A stretch of DNA of 8,197 nt. It comes from JBEVMS01 sp040508515 (lineage in GTDB: Bacteria; Pseudomonadota; Gammaproteobacteria; Xanthomonadales; Rhodanobacteraceae). The notes under the pieces were generated by a model. It saw only the letters and a list, made by a program, of their open reading frames with translations, searched no databases and was not told where the DNA came from. The stretch lies in assembly GCA_040508515.1 (NCBI GenBank), contig JBEVMS010000280.1, positions 1-8,197 of the forward strand, given 5' to 3'. A program made the translations under genes and the position numbers. Below are positions 1 through 6,217 of the stretch, one piece after another. Positions within the stretch are counted from its first letter, which is position 1; each line of letters opens with the position of its first letter.

Positions 1-1508
1 ATCAGGTGCGAGCGGTTGAGCTTGGTGGCGACGTGCACCACCAAGTCCAGCTTGCGCATCGCCGGGTAGGTCGCCTCGGGGTCGGAGATCGCCACCGCTA
101 GGTTGCCGCCCAGGCAGATCAGCGCCTTGGAGCGGCCGTCGCGGATCGCGCGCACCGCTTCGACCGCGTCATGGCCGTGGGTCAGCGGAAACTCGAAGCC
201 GTAGGCGTTCTTGATTGCGTCGACCAGGCGCTGGGTCGGCTTTTCGGTGATGCCGACGGTGCGGTCGCCCTGCACGTTGGAATGCCCACGCACCGGGCAG
301 ATGCCGGCGCCCTGGCGGCCCATGTTGCCGCGTAGCATCAGGAGGTTGGCCAACTGCTGCACGTTCTGGGTGCCGTGGCGGTGCTGGGTGATGCCCATGC
401 CGTAGCAGATGATCACGCGCTTGGCTTTGGCGTAGACCTGCGCGGCCGCTTCGATGTCGCTGCGCGGCAGGCCGGAGGCGGACTCGATGTCATCCCAGCG
501 GGTGTTGGCGATGTCTTCGACCAGCGCATCCAGGCCGAGCGTGTGCTCGGCGATGAATGTGCGGTCGAGCAGGCCCTGACCGCCGGCGGCCAGATCGGCC
601 GCATCGGCTTCCAGCAGCCACTTCATCATGCCCTTGATCACCGCCAGATCGCCGCCGACCTTGCACTTGTAGAAGGTCGAGGAAATCGGCGTGGACTTGC
701 CGGTGATCATCTCCACCGGGCTCTGCGGCGAGGTGAAGCGCTCCAGGCCGCGCTCGGGCAGCGGATTGAAGGCGAGGATCGGCGCGCCGCGCTTGGACAC
801 CTCACGCAAGGTTGCCAGCATGCGCGGGTGGTTGGTGCCCGGGTTGTGGCCGAAGCTGAACAGCGCATCGCAGTGGTCGAAATCTTCCAGTGTCACCGTG
901 CCCTTGCCCACGCCGATCGACTGCGGCAGCCCCACGCTGGTCGCCTCGTGGCACATGTTGGAGCAGTCGGGGAAGTTGTTGGTGCCGAACTCGCGCGCGA
1001 ACAGCTGGTACATGAACGCCGCCTCGTTGGAGGCGCGGCCGGACGTGTAGAACTCGGCCATGTCCGCGTGCGGCAGGGCGCGCAGCTCTTTGCCGATCAG
1101 CGCGTAAGCATCGTCCCAGGAAATCACCTGGTATTTGTCGCTGGCGGCGTCGTAGACCATCGGATGGGTCAGTCGGCCTTCGTTCTCCAGCGCGTAGTCG
1201 CTCCAGTTCCACAGCTCGGTCAAGGTGTGCTCGGCGAAGAACTCCGGGGTGGTTCGCTTGGCGGTCGCTTCCCAGGACACGGCTTTGGCGCCGTTCTCGC
1301 AGAACTCGAAGGTGGCGTTGTGCTTGGGGTCGGGCCACGCGCAGCCGGGGCAGTCGAAACCATCGGGCTGATTGACTCGGCGCAGCGCGGCGGTGTTGCG
1401 GCCGATCACCATTTGTCCCTTCAGCGCGCGTGCGACCGCGCCCAGGGCACCCCAGCCGCCGGCTGCGCCGGCGTATTTGTCGACACCGGGGACTTTGTTT
1501 TCGCTCAT
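1..1508 (-). CDS. YdeP/FdhF-like molybdopterin oxidoreductase alpha subunit (partial, C-terminus off window)
   Basis: This is a molybdopterin-dependent oxidoreductase of the formate dehydrogenase alpha-like (E. coli YdeP) family. The visible 502 codons match that family throughout; members are about 760 residues, so the C-terminal third lies beyond the left edge. The protein opens with the family's AAGGWGAL segment (15-22). It continues with DCPGCAWPDP, giving Cys53 and Cys56, then Cys70. Only three cysteines lie in the usual Fe-S region, not the classic four. The SNMCHE motif places Cys186-His187 where FdhF has selenocysteine 140 and His141. PVRGHSNVQG (Arg407-Gly408-His409) corresponds to the FdhF Arg333-Gly-Gln335 site, with His replacing Gln as in YdeP. 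The substrate is unknown for most members; formate is not assured. The start ATG (1506-1508) follows a weak GGCGAG. No fdhD or moco gene is visible nearby. Family assignment is firm; function is inferred. Confidence 0.93.
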   Translation of the reverse strand, partial: MSENKVPGVDKYAGAAGGWGALGAVARALKGQMVIGRNTAALRRVNQPDGFDCPGCAWPDPKHNATFEFCENGAKAVSWEATAKRTTPEFFAEHTLTELWNWSDYALENEGRLTHPMVYDAASDKYQVISWDDAYALIGKELRALPHADMAEFYTSGRASNEAAFMYQLFAREFGTNNFPDCSNMCHEATSVGLPQSIGVGKGTVTLEDFDHCDALFSFGHNPGTNHPRMLATLREVSKRGAPILAFNPLPERGLERFTSPQSPVEMITGKSTPISSTFYKCKVGGDLAVIKGMMKWLLEADAADLAAGGQGLLDRTFIAEHTLGLDALVEDIANTRWDDIESASGLPRSDIEAAAQVYAKAKRVIICYGMGITQHRHGTQNVQQLANLLMLRGNMGRQGAGICPVRGHSNVQGDRTVGITEKPTQRLVDAIKNAYGFEFPLTHGHDAVEAVRAIRDGRSKALICLGGNLAVAISDPEATYPAMRKLDLVVHVATKLNRSHL

Positions 1509-1539
1509 CGCTGACTCGCCGAAAGTTCGTGTGGGGAAT

Positions 1540-1597
1540 GCGTAAATGCTACGCCCATCGTCGCGGGGTGGGGGCGATGGGCAGGCTTTGAGCCTGC
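1540..1597. promoter_or_regulatory. Three abutting stem-loops in the leader of the YdeP-like gene
   Basis: The 174-base spacer 1509-1682 lies between the lrgB stop and the oxidoreductase start, with both genes on the minus strand. It contains three perfect inverted repeats laid end to end. They are GCGTA/TACGC (1540-1544 with 1550-1554), CCCATCG/CGATGGG (1554-1560 with 1575-1581) and GCAGGCT/AGCCTGC (1581-1587 with 1591-1597, 3-base loop). Neighbouring stems share their boundary base. None is followed by a T-run on either strand, so they do not look like standard intrinsic terminators. On the minus strand they fall in the probable 5' leader of the oxidoreductase mRNA or at the end of the lrgB transcript. 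A regulatory or mRNA-end role is inferred. I could not place a convincing promoter in the spacer. Confidence 0.4.
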
Positions 1598-1682
1598 GGC
1601 AAAATCTCGCACCGGCCCAAGCGCGGCGCCGGGTGTAATAGGTTACGCGCGCCCGACGTTTGTCGCAGGACGGTGAGCGGCG

Positions 1683-2390
1683 CTAATGCGGCCACAGCAG
1701 CGCGATCAGCGGCACCAGCAGCGCGCTGATCAAGCCGTTGAGGCCGATCGCCAGGGCGGCAAACGCTGCCGCGGTACCGTTGAGCGAGGCCGCCTGGGCG
1801 GCGGCGATGCCACTGCCGGCGGTGCCCGCGGCCAGACCGTGTACGCGCCAGTCGGTCACGCCGATGAGTTTGAGCAGAGATGGCCCGGCCACCGCGGCCA
1901 CGATCCCGCCGAGGATCGCGAACACCGCCGATAACGCCGCCACGCCGCCGATCTGCGTGGAGATCGCCATCGCGATCGGGGTGGTCGCGGCCTTGGGCGC
2001 CATCGACAACGCGACCTGGCGACTGCCACCCAGCAGCCACACCAGGCCCAGCCCGCTCACCCCGGCGACCAACGACCCGGCCACGATCGCCGCGCCGATC
2101 GGCCACAGGCTGCGCCGGATATGCGCCAGGTTGCGCAGCAGGGGAATCGCCAGCGCCACCGTGGTCGGTCCGAGCAGAAAATGGATGAATTGTGCGCCCT
2201 GGAAATAGTTGGCGTAGGGGGTGTGACTTAGCGCCAGCACGGCACCGACCAGCACGATCGCGATCAACACCGGATTGGCCAGCGGCGAGCCGCGCAAACG
2301 ACGCTGGATCAGCACGCCGACCAGGTAGGCGCCGACGGTGACAGTCAGCCAGCACAGCGGCGCCAGCGCGGGCGTGAGCAGGGCGTTCAT
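1683..2390 (-). CDS. lrgB: LrgB/CidB family (YohK-like) inner-membrane protein
   Basis: This is a 235-residue polytopic membrane protein of the LrgB/CidB family, close in length to E. coli YohK (231). Hydrophobic segments run throughout. The family hallmarks are visible: NYFQGAQFIHFLLGPTTVAL begins near residue 61, SMAPKAATTPIAMAIS lies at about 129-144, and HGLAAGTAGSGIAAA at about 184-198. Historically the family was linked to holin/antiholin control of murein hydrolases. Bacillus and Streptococcus members, with their LrgA partners, act in pyruvate transport, and the plant homologue PLGG1 carries glycolate/glycerate, so a small-carboxylate transporter is the safest guess. The start ATG (2388-2390) overlaps the upstream cidA-like stop as ATGA, implying translational coupling and a two-component complex. 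A longer in-frame reading upstream is only the shadow of the cidA-like gene. Confidence 0.93.
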   Translation of the reverse strand: MNALLTPALAPLCWLTVTVGAYLVGVLIQRRLRGSPLANPVLIAIVLVGAVLALSHTPYANYFQGAQFIHFLLGPTTVALAIPLLRNLAHIRRSLWPIGAAIVAGSLVAGVSGLGLVWLLGGSRQVALSMAPKAATTPIAMAISTQIGGVAALSAVFAILGGIVAAVAGPSLLKLIGVTDWRVHGLAAGTAGSGIAAAQAASLNGTAAAFAALAIGLNGLISALLVPLIALLWPH

Positions 2391-2803
2391 GGCGACTCTC
2401 CGTCCAAGCTCGCGGCGTCCGGATCGGCGGCAGGTTGGCGCCGCAGCAGCGCGCGCATGACCAGTGCGGTGACCAGCAAGCTCAGCGAGGTCGAGCCCAC
2501 GAGCGCCACCACGATCGGCAGCCATTGCTGCCGCAGCACGCCCAGTTCGACGATTACCCCCACCCCCGCAGGAATGAACATCAGCCCCATCAGGCCGATC
2601 AAGCCGTCGGCCAGGCGGCCCAGCGCTGCGGGCACCGGGATGTCTTCGCGTCCGTCGCGGCGGCGCCAGCGCAGGCGCAAGCCCAACGCCAAAGCCAGCG
2701 CGAACATGCCCACCACCGGGCCGAGCAGCGGCAAGTGCAGCGCGCTCGCCAGCACGCCGCCGAGCAGGGTAAAGCCGAGCAACACGGTGAGCGCGACGGG
2801 CAT
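2387..2803 (-). CDS. CidA/LrgA family (YohJ-like) membrane protein
   Basis: This is a 138-residue membrane protein of the CidA/LrgA family (E. coli YohJ is 132). Four hydrophobic segments are apparent at about 3-21, 26-44, 63-84 and 94-119. The positive run RWRRRDGR (45-52) lies between the second and third. The signature LIGLMGLMFIPAGVGVI (68-84) matches the conserved FF(V/I)PAGVG core of the family. It is the small partner of the downstream LrgB protein and overlaps it by four bases (ATGA), the usual arrangement for the pair. The ATG at 2801-2803 is preceded by a weak GCGAGA about six bases upstream, and no better in-frame start lies above it. The C-terminus is a short charged, probably cytoplasmic tail. 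Whether it acts in carboxylate transport or in autolysis control cannot be read from the sequence. Confidence 0.92.
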   Translation of the reverse strand: MPVALTVLLGFTLLGGVLASALHLPLLGPVVGMFALALALGLRLRWRRRDGREDIPVPAALGRLADGLIGLMGLMFIPAGVGVIVELGVLRQQWLPIVVALVGSTSLSLLVTALVMRALLRRQPAADPDAASLDGESP

Positions 2804-2899
2804 GCGGTTCTCGCTTAAGTGACGGCCGCGACACGGATCGCCTGTTGGCGTGGGCGCGGCTTAGAATCCTCGGTCTAGCCTGTCGTCGGACGGCCGATC

Positions 2900-3505
2900 A
2901 TGCAAGGGATGACCGTGGACGCCGCGCTGCTAAAAACCCCGCAACGGCTTGAGCTGGGCGAGCGGTTGATCGCTGAACCGGCGCATCCGGCACAGGCGGA
3001 CGAGCTGCAGGCCTTGGTGATTCGCAATCGGGCGCAGCTGGCGCGCTATCTGCCCGGGGCGGCCAAGCTGGTCACGCGCGAGCAAGTCACCCTGCATTTT
3101 CTGCACCTGGAACAACAGCGCCACGCCGGCCAGTTGCTGGAGTGGGCACTGTATTTCGAGGGTCGCCTGTGCGGCAGCCTGCGACTCAACTACATCGATC
3201 TGACGATCGGCAAAGCCGGACTCGGTTATTTTCTCGACGCTGACCTGCAGGGACGTGGGCTGATGACGCGCGCGGTGCAGGGTGTACTGACGTACGCGTT
3301 CACCCAGTTGGGCTTCAACCGGATCGAGCTTTGTCACGCCATCGACAACCTGGCCAGTCGGCGCGTCGCCGAGCGCGCCGGTTTCATCTACGAAGGCACG
3401 CTGCGTCAGGCCGAGCGCAACGACAGCGGTCTGGTCGACATGTGCGTGCACAGCATGCTGCGTCGGGAATGGCAGGCGCGCCGCGGCGAGGGCGTGACGA
3501 ACTAG
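2900..3505 (+). CDS. GNAT-family N-acetyltransferase, RimJ/RimL type
   Basis: This is a 201-residue GCN5-related acetyltransferase transferring acetyl from acetyl-CoA to an amine. The order of motifs is that of RimJ/RimL proteins. A beta-strand pair at about 82-98 (WALYFEGRLCGSLRL) is followed by the acetyl-CoA pyrophosphate loop at 109-124 (GYFLDADLQGRGLMTR, with Gln117, Gly118 and Gly120). Next comes the characteristic N150-x2-S153 helix ending in RVAERAGF (155-162), then YEGTLRQ. RimL itself acetylates the N-terminal serine of ribosomal L7/L12, but this subfamily also includes YdaF-like and drug or small-molecule acetyltransferases, so the substrate is open. The start may be the ATG at 2900 or the one at 2909. 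The first is preferred because AAGGG sits too close to the second to act as its ribosome site. The gene is divergent from cidA, and its stop shares CTAG with the rpiA stop. Confidence 0.9.
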   Translation: MQGMTVDAALLKTPQRLELGERLIAEPAHPAQADELQALVIRNRAQLARYLPGAAKLVTREQVTLHFLHLEQQRHAGQLLEWALYFEGRLCGSLRLNYIDLTIGKAGLGYFLDADLQGRGLMTRAVQGVLTYAFTQLGFNRIELCHAIDNLASRRVAERAGFIYEGTLRQAERNDSGLVDMCVHSMLRREWQARRGEGVTN

Positions 3506-4146
3506 GGCAGTACGCGCTCGCCGACCAGCACCACATCGGCCGGGCGGCGCGCGAACAGGCCCACCGTGACCACGCCGGGAATCACGCTCAGCTCGCGCTC
3601 CAGGCCGACCGGATCGGCGATCTGCCAGCCGTGCACGTCGATCACCCAGTTGCCGTTGTCGGTGATCACGCCATCGCGCCATACCGGCTGGCCACCCAGC
3701 TCGACCACGCGGCGACCGACCAGGCTGCGCGCCATCGGAATCACTTCGATCGGCAAAGGAAACTTGCCCAGCACCGGGACCTGCTTGGAGGAGTCGGTGA
3801 TGCAGACGAACTTGCCGCTGGCCTCGGCGATGATCTTCTCGCGGGTCAGCGCGGCGCCACCGCCCTTGATCAGCCGCTTGTGCGGATCGAACTCGTCGGC
3901 GCCATCGACGTACAGGTCGAGGTTGCCGGTGGCGTTGAGGTCGAACACCTCGATGCCGTATTTCTTCAGCCGCTCGGTGGATTGCTCGGAGCTGGACACG
4001 GCGCCCTGGATGCGATCGCGCAGATCGGCCAGCGCATCGATGAAATAGGCCACCGTGCTGCCGGTGCCGACGCCGACGATCATGCCGTCCTCGACGTAGC
4101 GGATGGCGGCTTCGCCGGCTTGGCGTTTCTCGTGGGCTTGGCTCAT
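3502..4146 (-). CDS. rpiA: Ribose-5-phosphate isomerase A
   Basis: RpiA interconverts ribose 5-phosphate and ribulose 5-phosphate in the non-oxidative pentose phosphate pathway, in the cytoplasm. The protein is 214 residues, against 219 for E. coli RpiA, and needs almost no gaps to align. The phosphate-binding loop GVGTGST is at 25-31. DGADEFD (81-87) supplies Asp81 and Asp84. KGGGAALTREK (94-104) supplies Lys94 and the catalytic base Glu103; these residue numbers coincide with E. coli. The ATG at 4144-4146 has a poor Shine-Dalgarno. A 67-base gap separates it from the EVE gene upstream on the same strand, so it may be the distal operon gene or have its own promoter. Its stop (3502-3504) overlaps the stop of the convergent acetyltransferase gene. 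No anomalies in catalytic residues. Confidence 0.98.
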   Translation of the reverse strand: MSQAHEKRQAGEAAIRYVEDGMIVGVGTGSTVAYFIDALADLRDRIQGAVSSSEQSTERLKKYGIEVFDLNATGNLDLYVDGADEFDPHKRLIKGGGAALTREKIIAEASGKFVCITDSSKQVPVLGKFPLPIEVIPMARSLVGRRVVELGGQPVWRDGVITDNGNWVIDVHGWQIADPVGLERELSVIPGVVTVGLFARRPADVVLVGERVLP

Positions 4147-4178
4147 GGGCGGGCGGCCTGGCGGGGGAAGGTCGGGCC

Positions 4179-4184
4179 ATTATG
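4179..4184 (-). promoter_or_regulatory. Possible -10 element for rpiA
   Basis: On the minus strand CATAAT lies in the 67-base gap between the EVE-gene stop and the rpiA start. It would set transcription about 26 bases before the rpiA ATG. The matching -35 position (around 4202-4208) is poor (TCGCAC or CTCGCA), so this is only a suggestion. Confidence 0.25.
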
Positions 4185-4213
4185 CGGCGGCGGCGCGGGC
4201 CGTGCGAGCCGGC

Positions 4214-4680
<467 letters not shown>

Positions 4681-4681
<1 letters not shown>

Positions 4682-5289
4682 CAGGTGCCTTCCGGTTGCG
4701 GGTTGCAGTCGATCAGTTCGCGATCGGTGGCGATGTAGTCCAGCCGCACGTCCCAGGCCGCCGCCTCGATCTGCGCCAATTCCTGGAAATCGTAGGCGAT
4801 GCCCACCAGCAGCGGTTCCGTGGGTCGGGCCTGGTCGTTGAGAAAGGCGAAACTGCGATCGTAGTAGCCGCCACCATAGCCCAGCCGGTTGCCACGCCGA
4901 TCGAACGCCAGCAGCGGCAGCAGCACCAGATCCAGCTGAAACGGCGCCAGCGTCTTGGTCTGCGCCACCGGCTCGGGGATGCCGTAGCGGTTGGGCGCGA
5001 CCTCCTCGCCGGCGTTCCAGGGCACGAAACGCAGCTCGTTGCCGGCTTGCAACAGCGGCAGCAGAAACTGCTGACCACGCGCGGCCAGTGGTGGAATCAC
5101 CAGATTGAGCGGCAGCTCGCCGTCGATCGCCCAATAGCCGGCGACGCGCGCATCGGTGTGGTATTCGGGCAGTTGTTCCAGGCTGCGGCGCAGGCCTTGC
5201 GCCCCGGCGATGCGTTGCTGTGGACTCAGTGCACGTCGGCGCGCGGCAAGCTGTTGGCGAAGTTCGCGACGATCGGAGCTGACATCCAC
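4681..5289 (-). CDS. ygfA: 5-formyltetrahydrofolate cyclo-ligase (GTG start)
   Basis: This enzyme (5,10-methenyl-THF synthetase, also called fau) converts 5-formyl-THF plus ATP to 5,10-methenyl-THF, recovering a storage or inhibitory folate for one-carbon metabolism. It is 202 residues, typical of the family. The N-terminal helix RRELRQQLAARRRALSPQQR (7-26) is the usual one. Folate-contact regions include DGELPL (56-61) and GIPEP (103-107). The nucleotide/Mg signature runs from LLPLLAFDRRGNRLGYGGG (123-141) into YYDR (142-145). The start is GTG at 5287-5289, chosen because AGGAAG lies six bases upstream and the length fits. An ATG one base further in is out of frame. It follows the 6S RNA gene, an arrangement conserved from E. 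coli to Pseudomonas. In E. coli ygfA is co-transcribed with ssrS, a link plausible here too. Confidence 0.96.
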
Positions 5290-5295
5290 GGGGTG

Positions 5296-5301
5296 CTTCC
5301 T
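5296..5301 (-). promoter_or_regulatory. Shine-Dalgarno of ygfA fixing a GTG start
   Basis: On the minus strand AGGAAG is followed by six bases and then GTG (5287-5289). It is among the best ribosome-binding sites in the window and decides the non-ATG start of ygfA. Confidence 0.75.
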
Positions 5302-5344
5302 GCTGGGACGCGCGCTGGCGTCGCTGCCGGTACAGCCCGGCGAA

Positions 5345-5374
5345 CCCGGTCGGGCAGATGGTCCGCCGACCGGG
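5345..5374 (-). promoter_or_regulatory. Strong 9-bp stem-loop between 6S RNA and ygfA
   Basis: CCCGGTCGG (5345-5353) and CCGACCGGG (5366-5374) form a perfect, GC-rich nine-pair stem with a 12-base loop. It begins about 14 bases past the 3' end of the 6S RNA and lies in the leader of ygfA. On the minus strand the stem is followed by TTCGCCG, not a U-run, so a classic intrinsic terminator is not supported. A processing signal, an exonuclease block that defines the 6S 3' end, or an attenuation element for ygfA are all possible. A weaker hairpin, GCCGG/CCGGC (5326-5330 with 5337-5341), follows it. Confidence 0.45.
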
Positions 5375-5387
5375 ACATGCGAAGAGG

Positions 5388-5577
5388 TGGCGTTCCCGCG
5401 ATGCCGCTGCCCACCGAACGACCTTGATCCACGAGGATCAGGTGGGAGGGCTACATGGCCTCAAGGCTTTCCGCATATAGCGGACATGCACAACAGCCGA
5501 TGTGAAGCCGACCCGGGGCCGTATTTAGGAACAAGGCAAATGTAAGAGTGTGCTGGCGCACACCGCAGTAAACGCCA
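5388..5577 (-). ncRNA. ssrS: 6S RNA
   Basis: 6S RNA mimics an open promoter, binds sigma70 RNA polymerase and dampens housekeeping transcription in stationary phase. The location is diagnostic: it sits between zapA and ygfA on their strand, as in E. coli and Pseudomonas. About 190 bases fits the family (E. coli about 184). The ends close with TGGCGTT (5577-5571) pairing AACGCCA (5394-5388). Further pairs are CTGCGGTG (5568-5561) with CATCGCGG (5403-5396) and GCGCC (5559-5555) with GGC-A-GC (5411-5406). The arm hairpin TCCGC/GCGGA (5470-5484) is preceded by GCATG and followed by AAGCCTT, exactly as in E. coli. The bubble hairpin GATCC/GGATC (within 5422-5442) matches the E. coli CCTTGAACC hairpin in place. 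GCGGCATCGCGG differs from the E. coli 3' segment at one base. E. coli comparisons are from memory. Ends are approximate. Confidence 0.9.
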
Positions 5578-5581
5578 AGAT

Positions 5582-5884
5582 CTATTTTACGTGCGCATCC
5601 AGCGCCGCTTCAAGCTTACGACGCAATGCGGCGAGCCCCTCGGTCACGCCTTGATCAGCTCCACTGTGCTGCTTGCGCAGCGCGAGGTATTCGTGGGTGA
5701 CGCTGATCGCCGCCAGCACCGCCAGGCGATCGAAGCCCGGCGCCTTGGCGTTGGCACGCAGCTCGCGCATCTTGCGGTCGAGAAAGCTGGCCGCTTCCAG
5801 CAAGCCTTCGCGCTCTTCGGGCGCGCAGGCGATGTGGAATTCGCGGTCGATCAGTCGCAGCGCGACCGGTTCGGGAGTGCTCAT
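5582..5884 (-). CDS. zapA: Cell division protein ZapA
   Basis: ZapA is a cytoplasmic division factor that binds FtsZ and cross-links its protofilaments in the Z-ring. The protein is 100 residues, close to the usual 100-110. The N-terminal domain shows VALRLIDREFHIACAPEEREG (7-27), then LLEAASFLDRKMRELR (28-43) and FDRLAVLAAISVTHEYLALR (51-70). This is the ZapA pattern of a small beta hairpin followed by helices. The C-terminal part (about 78-97) is helical and suited to the family's coiled-coil dimer. ATG 5882-5884 is preferred over longer in-frame readings because it begins exactly where family homology begins. It lies eight bases after the stop of the TIGR02449-like gene, with only a weak GAG ribosome site, so it is probably translationally coupled. 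Its 3' end houses the 6S RNA promoter. Confidence 0.95.
   Translation of the reverse strand: MSTPEPVALRLIDREFHIACAPEEREGLLEAASFLDRKMRELRANAKAPGFDRLAVLAAISVTHEYLALRKQHSGADQGVTEGLAALRRKLEAALDAHVK
5584..5613 (-). promoter_or_regulatory. Sigma70-type promoter of 6S RNA, inside the 3' end of zapA
   Basis: On the minus strand TTGAAG (5613-5608), an 18-base spacer and TAAAAT (5589-5584) form a good housekeeping promoter. The expected start, about seven bases downstream, is near 5577, where the independently derived closing stem of the 6S RNA begins. The -35 hexamer lies within the last codons of zapA. The -10 hexamer runs into its TAG stop (TAAAATAG), so this short stretch is both coding sequence and promoter. 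Confidence 0.7.
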
Positions 5885-5892
5885 GCGGATAC

Positions 5893-6117
5893 TCAGCCGT
5901 TGCTCTCGAGCGCTTTGAGGCGCTGGATCATTGCCTCGACGCGACTGCGCGCCTGCTCGTTGCGCGCCATCAGTCCCGCGCGCTCGCTGGCCAGTTGTTC
6001 CTGGCTGTGACGCAGGCTGCGATTTTCCTCCGAAAGCCGGCGCACGGTGTCGAGCAAGCGGTCCAACTGCTGGCTCAGCGCATCGATTTCCTGCTTGACG
6101 GGGTCGGGCGTACTCAT
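5893..6117 (-). CDS. Small coiled-coil protein, TIGR02449/ZapB-like, upstream of zapA
   Basis: This 74-residue protein is predicted to be almost wholly helical. From about residue 8 to 71 it shows a continuous heptad-like pattern rich in Leu, Gln, Glu and Arg (IDALSQQLDRLLDTVRRL, then EENRSLRHSQEQLASERAGL). It matches the small TIGR02449 family, which sits immediately upstream of zapA in many gammaproteobacteria. By coiled-coil character and position it is a likely ZapB-like division partner, but that role is inferred. The ATG at 6115-6117 is chosen because the family-like N-terminus starts there. A longer in-frame reading to 6168 would run through a GC-rich, Arg-rich stretch and past a good -10 box. 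There is no Shine-Dalgarno; the message may be leaderless. The start MSTPDPV closely echoes MSTPEPV of ZapA. Confidence 0.85.
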   Translation of the reverse strand: MSTPDPVKQEIDALSQQLDRLLDTVRRLSEENRSLRHSQEQLASERAGLMARNEQARSRVEAMIQRLKALESNG

Positions 6118-6124
6118 GCGCGAA

Positions 6125-6130
6125 ACTATA
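6125..6130 (-). promoter_or_regulatory. -10 element for the TIGR02449-zapA unit, predicting a near-leaderless mRNA
   Basis: On the minus strand TATAGT is followed by TTCGCGC and then ATG (6115-6117). The usual start, six to eight bases past the -10, falls on or next to the A of the start codon. No Shine-Dalgarno lies between. The -35 region is poor at every spacing I tried (GCGGAT at 17, CGGATT at 16), so the assignment rests mainly on the -10. Confidence 0.45.
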
Positions 6131-6206
6131 GCAGGCCATCGGCGCAAATCCGCGCGGCGGGCGGCCATCGGTTTAGCCGTGCATTAGACTGTGCGCCGAC
6201 TTTGAT

Positions 6207-6210
6207 GGAG
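6207..6210 (+). promoter_or_regulatory. Shine-Dalgarno of ygfB
   Basis: GGAG lies seven bases before the ATG at 6218 and supports that start. The divergent gap 6118-6217 separates ygfB from the TIGR02449-zapA unit. I see no well-spaced plus-strand promoter in it; TTAGAC at 6184-6189 is a weak -10 candidate. Confidence 0.6.
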
Positions 6211-6217
6211 AACCGCG

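Noticed and set aside
375..1514. Long open frame on the plus strand (379 codons)
   Set aside because: It is antisense to the well-supported molybdopterin oxidoreductase; its composition is the repetitive Arg/Gly/Ala/His pattern of a GC-rich shadow frame and it resembles no known family.
1581..1597. GCAGGCT-TTG-AGCCTGC as an intrinsic terminator
   Set aside because: No run of Ts follows it on either strand; it is kept only as part of the stem-loop cluster.
2845..2867. TTGGCG ... TAGAAT as a promoter for the acetyltransferase gene
   Set aside because: The -10-like TAGAAT is attractive but the spacing is only 11 bases, and nothing resembling a -35 sits at the proper distance.
2930..4180. Minus-strand open frame of 416 codons across rpiA and the acetyltransferase gene
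   Set aside because: It is out of frame with rpiA and antisense to the acetyltransferase gene; the sequence is Arg/Pro-rich shadow coding.
5156..5545. Open frames on both strands through the zapA-ygfA gap
   Set aside because: This region is explained by the 6S RNA and the ygfA leader; the peptides show no family features.
5548..5563. GTGTGC-TGGC-GCACAC palindrome as an operator or terminator
   Set aside because: It lies inside the 5' arm of the 6S RNA, where part of it pairs with the 3' arm, and no T-run follows. It is better read as part of that RNA or an alternative fold of it.
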